Shown here piece by piece: positions 24,630-33,016 of a DNA stretch of 41,152 bases; positions within the stretch are counted from its first letter, which is position 1, and every line of letters begins with the position of its first letter. The DNA comes from Spirochaetaceae bacterium (GTDB lineage Bacteria > Spirochaetota > Spirochaetia > Treponematales > Breznakiellaceae). The stretch lies in contig JAISIL010000095.1 in NCBI GenBank assembly GCA_031262035.1, positions 1-41,152 of the forward strand, written 5' to 3'. Both the position numbers and the translations under genes were made by a program. The notes below the pieces were generated by a model. It made no database searches and had not been told where the DNA came from. It worked only from the letters and a program-made list of their open reading frames with translations.

Positions 24630-24658
24630 ATTTTAGTGTATTTGCGGGGATTAGTCAA
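24630..24658 (-). promoter_or_regulatory. promoter of the alkC operon
   Basis: Minus strand TTGACT (24658-24653), 17 bases, TAAAAT (24635-24630). Transcription would start near 24623, leaving a leader of about 14 bases that contains TAGGA before the ATG at 24609. Confidence 0.7.
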
Positions 24659-24688
24659 GGGGAGGAATTGCCCTATACCTAATGCTCC

Positions 24689-25771
24689 TCAAACTGAAGG
24701 ATAAGTAGGGGCTGCTCCATACACTGTGCCACGACCTTTGCCTGTAGTAAGGAGCATTTTTTCTGCACGCAATACTGTAAGGTCTTTTTTTAAGGTACCT
24801 GTGGGTATATCGATAAAATGAGCGGCTATATCGGCAAACTTAAGGGCTTGATGTGCTGCAATGTAGTCGCGCACTTGTCTTTGCCGGCTGTTCATATAGC
24901 TGCTTGTTTGCTTTAATCGTTCATATTTATCATCCAGTTTTTTTGTAAGTGCAACAAGGCTCTCCAGGAAAAATAGAATCCAGCTTCCGACTTTCTCTGT
25001 GTTTTTCCCTCTTTGCCGCTGTCCTTCCATGAGTACTCGATAATACTCAGATTTGTGTTCTTCAATATGATTTTCGAAAGAAATATATTGAATAAAACCA
25101 TAGCCTTGTTGCAAGAGGCAGCAGGTAGTCAAAAGCCTTGATAAACGGCCATTTCCGTCCTGAAATGGGTGAATGCTTAAAAATTCATAGACAAATAAGG
25201 CAATAACAAGTAAGGCATGAATACTCCCATCACTGAGTTTTTGATTTGTCCACTCAAGCACTGAATGAATCTCGCTTTCCACAAGAAAAGGCTCTGTTGT
25301 TTTGAAAATAATCTGTTGACTGCCATCAGGATAGCGTGCTACAACTTGATTCGAAAGTTGCTTGTAGTGTCCCCGGTGGCGATCATCTTTTTCACTGTAT
25401 TTCAACAACATTCCATGAAGCTGTTGCAGATAGCTTTCGCTTAAACGTATAGTCCTATAATTTTCATAAATAATTTCGAGAGTCTCATAGTAACCGGCTA
25501 CTTCTTGTTCATCCCTTGTTTTCATTTTAGTTATTTTGACATTTCGCATCAAATCGGAAACCTCGTCGTCAGTCATTGTTGCCCCTTCTATACGGGTAGA
25601 TGAACCGATACTCTGAACGGTAGCTATTGTTTTCAGTTCTTTAAGCGCTCTTCCTTCCTGCAATTCTCTGCCGGCCCAAAAGCCCCGGTATTGGTCTATT
25701 TGGGCTATAAGAGAGAGTGCTTTTTGGGTAAGGTCAAAACTGATATCAAGTTTGCTTTCGAATATATCCAT
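24689..25771 (-). CDS. Fic-domain protein with self-inhibitory motif and C-terminal winged helix
   Basis: The 360-residue product has the Fic active site HPFQDGNGR at residues 201-209 (catalytic His201), used for AMPylation of target proteins. The N-terminal inhibitory helix motif SxxxEG is present as S58-TRI-E62-G63, the class II arrangement in which Glu62 blocks ATP. Residues about 300-360 look like a winged helix-turn-helix (KFADIAAHFIDIPTGTLKKDL). Proteins of this build often repress their own promoter. The start codon is 11 bases after a TATAAT box, with no Shine-Dalgarno, and tandem 11-bp iterons cover promoter and start. No antitoxin gene is adjacent. Confidence 0.93.
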   Translation of the reverse strand: MDIFESKLDISFDLTQKALSLIAQIDQYRGFWAGRELQEGRALKELKTIATVQSIGSSTRIEGATMTDDEVSDLMRNVKITKMKTRDEQEVAGYYETLEIIYENYRTIRLSESYLQQLHGMLLKYSEKDDRHRGHYKQLSNQVVARYPDGSQQIIFKTTEPFLVESEIHSVLEWTNQKLSDGSIHALLVIALFVYEFLSIHPFQDGNGRLSRLLTTCCLLQQGYGFIQYISFENHIEEHKSEYYRVLMEGQRQRGKNTEKVGSWILFFLESLVALTKKLDDKYERLKQTSSYMNSRQRQVRDYIAAHQALKFADIAAHFIDIPTGTLKKDLTVLRAEKMLLTTGKGRGTVYGAAPTYPSV

Positions 25772-25799
25772 ATTGTAGCCATATTATAGCCGTATTTTG
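25767..25799. promoter_or_regulatory. 11-bp iterons over the fic promoter (set A)
   Basis: Three tandem 11-base units on the plus strand: TCCATATTGTA, GCCATATTATA, GCCGTATTTTG. Unit spacing is about one helical turn. The -10 box of fic lies in the middle unit and the fic start codon touches the first, so a bound protein would block transcription. A 31-base copy is found at 25850. Confidence 0.7.
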
Positions 25800-25812
25800 A
25801 ATGTTTTGTCAA
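25783..25812 (-). promoter_or_regulatory. fic promoter
   Basis: Minus strand TTGACA (25812-25807), 18 bases, TATAAT (25788-25783): both boxes match consensus. Start of transcription near 25776 leaves about five bases of leader before ATG 25771. Confidence 0.8.
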
Positions 25813-25848
25813 GTGGGTATCAAGTGCATCTAGGGAAATATGGATATA

Positions 25849-25881
25849 GCCATATTGTAGCCATATTATAGCCGTATTTTT
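25849..25881. repeat. 11-bp iterons, set B
   Basis: Three tandem units, GCCATATTGTA, GCCATATTATA and GCCGTATTTTT; 25850-25880 is identical over 31 bases to 25768-25798. It lies 82 bases from set A and 63 bases before the fliK start. Confidence 0.8.
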
Positions 25882-25894
25882 TTTCTAAAACTTC

Positions 25895-25921
25895 TAATCT
25901 TTGTTTTTGTTTTACCGAAAA
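25895..25921 (+). promoter_or_regulatory. possible sigma-28 promoter of the motility operon
   Basis: TAATCTTT (25895-25902), 11 bases, ACCGAAAA (25914-25921). The flagellar sigma-28 consensus is TAAAGTTT, 11 bases, GCCGATAA; each half matches at six of eight positions. Correctly placed about 25 bases before the first flagellar gene. Confidence 0.4.
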
Positions 25922-25943
25922 TGATTGTATAGAGGTTGTAGGA

Positions 25944-27524
25944 GTGATTGAATTGTTTCAGGTAAAGGCGGATTTGCAGGCGGGTAGCGCGATAATGGGG
26001 AGGGATGCTGCCTACCGCAATGATGCTTATGAAAAAACGACTCTGAAAGACAAGCCTTCGTTTAAGGATTTGTTGGAAAATGAACGGGCGAAGCAGCTTG
26101 ATAGGTCGAAAAAAGATGAAAAAGAGCCTCAGCCGGACAAAAAAATTGAACATCATGAGAAAGAAGTAGTCTTAAAGACCTATTCAAGGGCCGACGAGAG
26201 CAGAAAAGTCGCTGAAAATGCAGATGCCAAGGCTGTTAAAGCCGATGAGCAGGCTAAATCTTCTGTAGAAACCGATAATCAGGCTGAAAATACGGCCGAG
26301 ATTGAGGTGAATCTTGCTGAAACCAAGGCTGCAGGGGAAAATCAGGCTGAAAATGCTCTTGTTGCAGAGGTAAAAAACGGAAAAACAGCAAATTCTGATG
26401 AAAAGGCGAAGCAAGATGCTGAAAATCAGAGTGGTGACGGTTCTGCGGATAAGCTTTCTGCGGATTTAGGCGGTTTGCTTACAGGCCAGGCTGATGCAGG
26501 CCAAGTTGGTGCACTGAAATTGGCGGATGGGAAAGGGGACCTTGCCAATACAGAGGCGCTCAAGGCGGAGACTAATCAGCAGACCGGTGCAGGCGCGGTA
26601 GATTCTGCCCAAAAAGCAGGGCAGAATCAGTCATTAACCATTGCGGTCAGCGATTTCAGGACAAAAGAAAGTGAAAAATCTGCCTTGAAAGAGCAAAAAT
26701 CGGCTGCAGATACTGCGGATAGTGCATCAAAAGAGGTCAAAAATCTTGCTGATGGCCTAAAAGCTCTGTCTGATAGCGAAAATCTGCCGGTAAATGACCT
26801 GCAGGATGCATCAAGTGAGCAAAAAGGAGCATTTTCTGAGGGGAAGAATGCTTCAAAAGAGGCAAAATCTGTTCCGGAGAGCACAATTACGGTGAGATTC
26901 GCCAATGCAGAGGCTTCACTTGACAGTGCAAATCAGTCTAATCAGCTAAATCAGCTTGTGCAGACGGTGAATGCGAACGGCGAACTTATCAATCAAGCGC
27001 AAAGCCAGGCCTTAAGCAGTGCTCATAGCCAGGCGGGGAGCGCAGGGCTCTATCAGTCTGATAATGCCGGGACGCTTTTGGCACAGCAGCTTAACGGAAA
27101 CCTGGGCACAGACATTGTGCGCCATGCCTCGATGGTTTTGCGGGATGGCGGGACCGGTTTGATTCGCTTAAATTTAAAACCGGAAATTCTGGGAAATGTT
27201 AAGATTCGGCTCGAAATGGCCGACAACAAAGTAAGGGGTCACATCATTGTAGAAAGTGATGCGGCCTTGAGGGCTTTTCAGCAGGAGATGAAGTCGCTGG
27301 TGGAAGCCTTTCGGGATAATGGTTTTGCCGGCAGCAACATTGAGTTTGATGTCAGGCAGGACAATGCACAGCAGGGCGGCAGGGGTAATGAGGCAAACGA
27401 AAAGCAGCCTTATTTCAGTGAACGCCTGACGGCAATGGCTGCATCGAAGAGTTATGATGCAGGAATTAATTTTTCGGCCTTCCCGGTCTACAACGGGGAG
27501 AGTAGGATTAGTGTATATGCATAA
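25944..27524 (+). CDS. fliK: flagellar hook-length control protein FliK
   Basis: The 526-residue product has a long low-complexity middle rich in Ala, Lys, Glu, Asp and Gln (about residues 50-370) and a C-terminal Flg_hook domain (about 390-480) with TGLIRLNLKPEILGNVKIRLE and VESDAALRAFQQEMKSLVEAF. FliK measures hook length and switches export specificity; in treponemes the gene was named tap1 and opens the flgD operon, as here. Start: GTG 25944 or TTG 25953; AGGAG at 25940-25944 favours the TTG, AGAGG at 25931-25935 the GTG. Confidence 0.9.
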   Translation: MIELFQVKADLQAGSAIMGRDAAYRNDAYEKTTLKDKPSFKDLLENERAKQLDRSKKDEKEPQPDKKIEHHEKEVVLKTYSRADESRKVAENADAKAVKADEQAKSSVETDNQAENTAEIEVNLAETKAAGENQAENALVAEVKNGKTANSDEKAKQDAENQSGDGSADKLSADLGGLLTGQADAGQVGALKLADGKGDLANTEALKAETNQQTGAGAVDSAQKAGQNQSLTIAVSDFRTKESEKSALKEQKSAADTADSASKEVKNLADGLKALSDSENLPVNDLQDASSEQKGAFSEGKNASKEAKSVPESTITVRFANAEASLDSANQSNQLNQLVQTVNANGELINQAQSQALSSAHSQAGSAGLYQSDNAGTLLAQQLNGNLGTDIVRHASMVLRDGGTGLIRLNLKPEILGNVKIRLEMADNKVRGHIIVESDAALRAFQQEMKSLVEAFRDNGFAGSNIEFDVRQDNAQQGGRGNEANEKQPYFSERLTAMAASKSYDAGINFSAFPVYNGESRISVYA

Positions 27525-27548
27525 ATTGTGTGAGGATAGGAGTATAGG

Positions 27549-28010
27549 ATGGCTATAAATTCGGTGCTCAGTCAAAGGGAAGTGGCTGAGGTGACAAAGA
27601 TGGTGACGGACTACAATAAAACCATTAACCAGGGAAGGGCGCCGCAGCAGGAATTGGGGAAAAATGATTTTCTGAAATTGCTGGTAACACAGCTTCAGTA
27701 TCAAGACCCGACCAAGCCAATGGAAGACAAAGAGTTTATTTCGCAGATGGCTCAGTTTTCCAGTTTGGAACAAATGACTGCAATGGCAGAAGGTTTTAAT
27801 AAGGTATCAGATTTGCTGTCCGGGGGGGAAGCGGTTAGTGCGCTTGGCAAATCTGTCGAAATTTATGATGGCATAAATACTGTGCAGGGCACTGTTAATG
27901 CAGTATCTCGTGGGCAAAACCCGGAGGTTATGGTTAATGGTAGTTACTATCCCTGGTCACAAGTATTGAAGGTCTACAATGAAGTTAGTACAGGAGGAAC
28001 CCCCCTATGA
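27549..28010 (+). CDS. flgD: flagellar hook capping protein FlgD
   Basis: The 153-residue product has the FlgD signature LGKNDFLKLLVTQLQYQDPTKPMEDKEF (split around residues 38-65) and SLEQMTAMAEGFNKV. FlgD caps the growing hook so that FlgE subunits can assemble. It is short, lacking much of the C-terminal Ig-like domain of enteric FlgD, as in other spirochaetes. AGGAGTATAGG precedes the ATG. The stop overlaps flgE (ATGA). Confidence 0.95.
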   Translation: MAINSVLSQREVAEVTKMVTDYNKTINQGRAPQQELGKNDFLKLLVTQLQYQDPTKPMEDKEFISQMAQFSSLEQMTAMAEGFNKVSDLLSGGEAVSALGKSVEIYDGINTVQGTVNAVSRGQNPEVMVNGSYYPWSQVLKVYNEVSTGGTPL

Positions 28011-29452
28011 TGCGTTCATTATTTTCCGGTGTTTCAGGTTTACAAAACCATCAAACCCGGATGGATGTTATTGGTAACAACATTTCTAACATTAACACCA
28101 ATGGTTACAAGAAAGGCCGGGTGAATTTTCAGGATCTGCTCTACCAGCAGTCGGCAGCGGCTTCGCGGCCTACCGATACGGTTGGTGGTGTAAACCCCAA
28201 GGAAATAGGCCTGGGGATGAGTCTTGCCGCAATAGACACGATTCATACACAGGGCTCGTTGCAGACAACGGGTGTCGGTACAGACCTTGCCATTCAGGGA
28301 ACAGGCTTCTTTGTTTTAAGTGATGGCGCTAATCAGTATTTTACCCGCGCCGGCGACTTTAATGTTGATGCCAATGGCACATTTGTAAACCCGGCAAACG
28401 GCTACAAGGTCCAGGGATGGATGGCCGATGAAACAGGGGCTGTGAACACGGCCGGTGATGTAGGCGATTTAACCCTGCCCATTGGGAGTAAAAATGCTGC
28501 ACGGGCAACAGCCGAAGCAGACCTGATGTGTAACCTGGATAAAAGGACTACAGCCCAGGGTGAAGCATGGGGCACCTCTATCAATATATATGATAGCTTT
28601 GGTAACCCGCACACCTTACAGATTCAGTTTGAACCGGTAATGAATGCCGCAGGGAACAGCCAGAATGTGTGGAATGCCACTGTTTATGTCGACCCCGCTG
28701 TAGGTGCAGACGGTGTGCTTGCAGACGGTGTGATAAATGGTGTGCCTTTGAACACGGCCGTAGGTGCTACACAGGCCGCAGGGGCTGCAATTGCAGTGCC
28801 GGCTGCAGGGGCTGGAACACAGTTTACCCTGTATTTTTCTAACCTTGGTACACTGGAAAGTGTGGCGCCCGGAGCAATAGCACAGGGAACAGACCAGGCG
28901 CACCCGGCTGCAGGGGCAGCAGGGACAGATGTTACCTTAAATGTGGCCTATGATGTGCCCAATACCACAACTGGCGTCCCGGAAAGGCAGACAATGGCCT
29001 TAAATCTTGGCACGGTGGGCGGTTTAACCAACACGGTGACCCAATATGCCGAGGCTTCCAGCACAAAGTTCTTTAACCAGGACGGCTATGCAATGGGCTA
29101 CCTGGAAAACTTTAAGATTGACGGCACGGGAACAATAACCGGGGTGTATACAAATGGAACAACCACCACCCTTGGCCGCCTTGCCATGGCCAGCTTTACC
29201 AACCAGAGCGGTTTGGAACATGCCGGAGACACGGCATTCCAGTCCAGCACCAATAGCGGCACAGCCAATATCGGGGTGAGCGCTGAGGCAGGCAAAGGTA
29301 AAATTGTTGCAGGTACATTGGAAATGAGCAATGTGGATATGTCAGAATCCTTTGTAGACATGATTACTACACAACGCGGTTTCCAGGCCAACAGCAGAAC
29401 AATTACAACGAGCGATGAGATGTTACAGGAATTATTGAATTTGAAGAGGTAA
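28007..29452 (+). CDS. flgE: flagellar hook protein FlgE
   Basis: The 481-residue product starts MMRSLFSGVSGLQNHQTRMDV with the rod/hook motif GNNISNINTNGYKKGRVNFQD. The C-terminus has DMSESFVDMITTQRGFQANSR. Lys162 (IGSKNAA) and Cys175 (ADLMCNLDK) are 13 residues apart, as are Lys165 and Cys178 of Treponema denticola FlgE, which form the lysinoalanine cross-link of spirochaetal hooks. The middle (about 240-320) is Ala/Gly-rich. AGGAGG lies ten bases before the first ATG. Confidence 0.96.
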   Translation: MMRSLFSGVSGLQNHQTRMDVIGNNISNINTNGYKKGRVNFQDLLYQQSAAASRPTDTVGGVNPKEIGLGMSLAAIDTIHTQGSLQTTGVGTDLAIQGTGFFVLSDGANQYFTRAGDFNVDANGTFVNPANGYKVQGWMADETGAVNTAGDVGDLTLPIGSKNAARATAEADLMCNLDKRTTAQGEAWGTSINIYDSFGNPHTLQIQFEPVMNAAGNSQNVWNATVYVDPAVGADGVLADGVINGVPLNTAVGATQAAGAAIAVPAAGAGTQFTLYFSNLGTLESVAPGAIAQGTDQAHPAAGAAGTDVTLNVAYDVPNTTTGVPERQTMALNLGTVGGLTNTVTQYAEASSTKFFNQDGYAMGYLENFKIDGTGTITGVYTNGTTTTLGRLAMASFTNQSGLEHAGDTAFQSSTNSGTANIGVSAEAGKGKIVAGTLEMSNVDMSESFVDMITTQRGFQANSRTITTSDEMLQELLNLKR

Positions 29453-29457
29453 CGTCG

Positions 29458-29476
29458 GGGCGGGGTCGGCCCGCCC
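29458..29476 (+). promoter_or_regulatory. hairpin between flgE and flbD
   Basis: GGGCGGG (29458-29464), five-base loop, CCCGCCC (29470-29476), a perfect 7-bp G/C stem starting six bases after the flgE stop. No T-tract follows, so it is more likely to protect flgE mRNA from 3' decay or weaken read-through than to end transcription. Confidence 0.6.
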
Positions 29477-29523
29477 AATAAAACGATATGACAGAACAAC
29501 TATTATTAGGAGACGAGACGACA

Positions 29524-29721
29524 GTGATTAAGGTTACGCGGCTTGATAAAAAAGAATACTATATCAATCCGCATCAGATTGAATATATGGAGAGCCGACC
29601 GGACACGACATTGCATATGCTTTCGGGCAAGTATGTCGTGGTTCGGGAAAGCCTTGATGAGGTGCTTGATGCAATTGTTGCCTATCGCAGCCGAATAGGC
29701 GGCTTTAAAAATGAAGAATAG
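29524..29721 (+). CDS. flbD: FlbD-family flagellar protein
   Basis: The 65-residue product is a FlbD-like protein of the spirochaete and Gram-positive type, reading VIKVTRLDKKEYYINPHQIEY then VVVRESLDEVLDAIVAYRSRI. Its role is unclear; the gene sits between flgE and motA in spirochaetes. GTG at 29524 is chosen because AGGAG is at 29508-29512 and the family begins with this IKVTRL segment; an ATG at 29488 has no ribosome-binding site. Confidence 0.9.
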   Translation: MIKVTRLDKKEYYINPHQIEYMESRPDTTLHMLSGKYVVVRESLDEVLDAIVAYRSRIGGFKNEE

Positions 29722-29750
29722 GGAGGACGGTTTTTACCGATAAGTAATAT

Positions 29751-30533
29751 ATGGATATATCTACAATAATTGGTTTTGTTGGCTCTTGGGGTCTTCTTCT
29801 CGGTTCTATTGTAATTGCCGGTATTCCAATGATGGCCTTTGTCGACTACCCTTCATTGATGCTCGTTATTCTGGGCTCGTATGCAACACTTTTTATCTAT
29901 GGTAAAATGGACCAGATGTTAAAGATGTGGCCTGTTATGGGTCGTATCTTTAAGATACAGCAACTGAATCAGAAAAGCATTATAACAAAATTAATGGCAA
30001 TGAGCGAAAAGGCAAGGCGCGAAGGTTTGCTTGCATTGGAAGACCAGCTTGACGACCTTGACGATGATTTCCTGAAAAAAGGTATGCGCATGGTTGTAGA
30101 CGGCACCGATGCAGCGGTTATAGAAGAACTGTTGAGCACCGAAATTTCTACGATGCAGCAGCGGCATACTGACAATATTTCTGTTGTTAATATGTGGGCA
30201 ACACTGGGGCCGGGACTGGGGATGTTGGGCACTGTCCAGGGGCTTATTGGTATGCTTCGTAACCTTGAAGATAAATCATCATTAGGACCAAACATGGCAG
30301 TTGCTCTTATTACTACATTCTATGGTTCTATTTTGGCTAACCTTTTGCTGATTCCTATAGCAGGTAAACTTACTACACAGGATAATGATGAAGCAGCGGT
30401 AAAAGAAATGGAAATAGAAGGTATACTTTCGATACAAGCCGGGGATAACCCCCGTATTTTGGCACAGAAATTACTTTCCTACCTTGACCCCAAAACAAGG
30501 GTTGGTGTAGAAAAAGAAATATCCAAGGACTAG
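29751..30533 (+). CDS. motA: flagellar motor stator protein MotA
   Basis: The 260-residue product has four membrane helices (about residues 3-25, 28-50, 150-170, 180-205). The proton-channel region WATLGPGLGMLGTVQGLIGM contains the conserved prolines and glycines of helix 3. The cytoplasmic loop (55-150) carries the rotor-contact charges in KARREGLLALEDQLDDLDDDF. Works with MotB as the proton-driven stator. Confidence 0.95.
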   Translation: MDISTIIGFVGSWGLLLGSIVIAGIPMMAFVDYPSLMLVILGSYATLFIYGKMDQMLKMWPVMGRIFKIQQLNQKSIITKLMAMSEKARREGLLALEDQLDDLDDDFLKKGMRMVVDGTDAAVIEELLSTEISTMQQRHTDNISVVNMWATLGPGLGMLGTVQGLIGMLRNLEDKSSLGPNMAVALITTFYGSILANLLLIPIAGKLTTQDNDEAAVKEMEIEGILSIQAGDNPRILAQKLLSYLDPKTRVGVEKEISKD

Positions 30534-30543
30534 GGATAAATAA

Positions 30544-31278
30544 ATGGCGAAGAAGAAAAAAGAAAAAAAAGGTATGGCCGTCGGCAAGGGCTGGATGGAT
30601 ACCTATTCTGACATGATTACCCTCTGTCTCTGCTTCTTCGTTGCTATGTATGAACCTAATGCAGCAGAACCTTCGCAACTTGCAGCCCTGGCCTCCACTT
30701 TTGCAGCGCAGGGTGCAGGAGCTTCGGTTGGGGGAACAGCCTACAGTGCGGGGAAACTGGCAAACCTTGGGGCAAGTGTGATGTCGCTCCTGTCCAGCGT
30801 GCCGGGGCGTGCCTTAGGCGATGCAACCCAGATGGCGGTGAGCCTTTTCAGCCCCGATATCAAGAGCAATAAGGTTCGCGTTACCTCAAATGAACGCGGG
30901 CTTATCATCAGCCTTGCAGGAGATGCGTTTTTTAATCCTGCAAGCGCCAGAATCAATATTGACCAGACAAGGGATATTTTGCTTCGCCTTGCCAATCTTC
31001 TTAATTCAGAAGCAGTGGCGGGAAGGACCTTCCGTATTGAAGGGCACACAGACGATGCGCCAATAGACCCAAACGGCCCCTGGGAATCGAACTGGGAACT
31101 TTCAACCGCGCGTTCAATTTCCGTGCTGCATTACCTCAGCGACCTTGGCGTAGATGAAAACCGCTTCCAGGTTGCCGGCTTTGCAGACACTGTTCCCGTT
31201 GCCACAAACGATTCACCGGAAGGCCGTGCCTACAACCGCCGTGTCGATGTAGTAATCCTTACCGACGGGCATCTGTAG
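30544..31278 (+). CDS. motB: flagellar motor stator protein MotB
   Basis: The 244-residue product has a basic N-terminus, one membrane helix with the essential proton-binding Asp23 in MDTYSDMITLCLCFFVAM, and an OmpA-like peptidoglycan-binding domain with FRIEGHTDDAPI and YNRRVDVVILTDG (residues about 160-240). Ten bases after motA. The stretch of Ala/Gly between helix and OmpA domain is a flexible linker. Confidence 0.95.
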   Translation: MAKKKKEKKGMAVGKGWMDTYSDMITLCLCFFVAMYEPNAAEPSQLAALASTFAAQGAGASVGGTAYSAGKLANLGASVMSLLSSVPGRALGDATQMAVSLFSPDIKSNKVRVTSNERGLIISLAGDAFFNPASARINIDQTRDILLRLANLLNSEAVAGRTFRIEGHTDDAPIDPNGPWESNWELSTARSISVLHYLSDLGVDENRFQVAGFADTVPVATNDSPEGRAYNRRVDVVILTDGHL

Positions 31279-31337
31279 AATACAGTCCGGCGAATAAAAA
31301 AACTCTAAACTTCTTTTCTAAAATACCGAAGATATAT

Positions 31338-31365
31338 TGTATATATAATAATTTTATGTTATACT
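31338..31365 (+). promoter_or_regulatory. possible internal promoter before fliL
   Basis: TTGTAT (31338-31343), 16 bases, TATACT (31360-31365), inside a 123-base gap that is otherwise AT-rich and empty. It could supply fliL, fliM and fliY independently of the first part of the operon. Confidence 0.45.
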
Positions 31366-31401
31366 GGTAGTATATACTGCCGTAATTTATGGGGGGATGC
31401 T

Positions 31402-31962
31402 ATGGCTGATGCGAAAGAACCTGATGTGCCGGAAGAAGATGCCGGTGAAGACACGGGGCAGCAAAAGAAAAAGGGCGGTGGATTAGCCGCTCTTTTGCCT
31501 AAATTATTAAAGATTGTCGCTTTTATTCTGATTGGCCTTATTGCAGTAGTAGGGATAAGCCTTGTTACCGTAAATATTGCGATGAGCAGGGGACAGGCCC
31601 AGACAGCGGCGGCCGACCCATCCTCGCCTTATTTGGGGAAGCGGCCTATCTATGTTTTCTTTACTACAATAGGGGCTGTGCGAACCAGAACCGCAGACCC
31701 GGTTCCTTATTCTGTTAATGTGCAGATGAATGTCGGCTATGATGAAGGCGATAATGCTACATCAACAGAATTGAACGGGCGCATTTATGAACTGCGTGAT
31801 TTTGTGCGCACCTTCTTTGCCGAGAAGACAGCAGCGGAATTGGCTCCTGCAAATCAGGCACGCCTGAAGCAGGAAATAATAGAGTATCTGAATACAAGGT
31901 TATTGTCGAACTCCAAAGTGCGAATAATAACCTTCGATACATTAGATGTAACCGAAATGTAG
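31402..31962 (+). CDS. fliL: flagellar basal-body protein FliL
   Basis: The 186-residue product has a charged N-terminus, one membrane helix (LLKIVAFILIGLIAVVGISL, about residues 34-53) and a periplasmic domain ending LLSNSKVRIITFDTLDVTEM, typical of FliL. FliL surrounds the stator and boosts torque. GGGGGGATGCT precedes the ATG. Eleven bases separate it from fliM. Confidence 0.92.
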   Translation: MADAKEPDVPEEDAGEDTGQQKKKGGGLAALLPKLLKIVAFILIGLIAVVGISLVTVNIAMSRGQAQTAAADPSSPYLGKRPIYVFFTTIGAVRTRTADPVPYSVNVQMNVGYDEGDNATSTELNGRIYELRDFVRTFFAEKTAAELAPANQARLKQEIIEYLNTRLLSNSKVRIITFDTLDVTEM

Positions 31963-31973
31963 GAGATTTAAGC

Positions 31974-33002
31974 TTGACAGAAACACTGTCTCAGGAAGAG
32001 ATAGACCAGTTACTTAATGCTATGAACTCAGGCGAGACGGAACCTGAGATTAAACCGCAGGCTGAAACCCGTAAGATAAAAATCTACGACTTCAACCGGC
32101 CGGATAAATTCAGCAAGGACTCTATCCGCATGATTTCGATGATGCACGAGACCTTTGCCCGTCTTACCACAACTATGCTTTCTGCACAGTTACGTTCTGT
32201 GGTGCATGTGCATGTAGCCTCTGTAGACCAATTGACCTATGAAGAATTCATTCGTTCAATTCCTACACCTACTACACTTGCTGTTATTAATATGGATCCG
32301 CTTAAAGGGAATGCAATCCTTGAAATAGACCCGGCGATTGCATTCTCTTTTATTGACCGCTTGTTTGGCGGTGTAGGGGACGGCAGCAAGGGCCAGCATG
32401 AGTTAACTGATATTGAACAATCGGTAATGGAAAACATCATTGTGCGTATTCTGGGGAACATGCGCGAAGCCTGGACACAGGTTATCGATCTTCGGCCTCG
32501 CCTTGGCCAGATTGATACCAATCCCCAATTCGCACAGATTGTAGCGCCCGGCGAAATGGTTTTGCTTATTACCCTTGAAACAAAGGTCGGCGAAATTGAA
32601 GGTATGATGAACTTCTGTATACCCTATGTAACTATCGAGCCGATTATCGGTAAGCTTTCTACACAGTTTTGGTATACATCTGTTCGTCGTGGGGTATCTG
32701 CAGAGAACCTCAATATTATAAAAGAAAAGCTTAACACAATGGATATTAGTGTTGTAGCAGAAATCGGCAAAATTGATTTGCCGATTAAGGATGTAGTATC
32801 GCTGCGTCAAGGCGATGTTATAAGGCTGTATAATACAAAGGTTGGCGACCCATTTTCGCTTAACATTGGAAACAGGCAAAAGTTTTTATGCAGACCGGGA
32901 ATTCTTGGAAGCAAGGTTGCAGTGCAAGTTGTTAAAAAGACTGCCGATATTGCACCAAAAGACTTTGAAGAACTGGCAGAAGAAGGAGAGGATCTCCTTT
33001 AG
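31974..33002 (+). CDS. fliM: flagellar motor switch protein FliM
   Basis: The 342-residue product starts MTETLSQEEIDQLLNAM, the CheY-binding peptide, using a TTG start with AGGAGA seven bases upstream. The middle domain has HETFARLTTTMLSAQLRSVV and the GGVGDGSKG loop; the C-terminal SpoA domain is about residues 250-325. FliM forms the middle of the C-ring and receives the chemotaxis signal. Confidence 0.96.
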   Translation: MTETLSQEEIDQLLNAMNSGETEPEIKPQAETRKIKIYDFNRPDKFSKDSIRMISMMHETFARLTTTMLSAQLRSVVHVHVASVDQLTYEEFIRSIPTPTTLAVINMDPLKGNAILEIDPAIAFSFIDRLFGGVGDGSKGQHELTDIEQSVMENIIVRILGNMREAWTQVIDLRPRLGQIDTNPQFAQIVAPGEMVLLITLETKVGEIEGMMNFCIPYVTIEPIIGKLSTQFWYTSVRRGVSAENLNIIKEKLNTMDISVVAEIGKIDLPIKDVVSLRQGDVIRLYNTKVGDPFSLNIGNRQKFLCRPGILGSKVAVQVVKKTADIAPKDFEELAEEGEDLL

Positions 33003-33016
33003 AGAGAGGTATAAAT

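Noticed and set aside
25767-25881. CRISPR-like repeat-spacer unit
   Set aside because: Only two 31-base copies exist, each with internal 11-base periodicity, there is one 51-base interval, and no cas genes are near.
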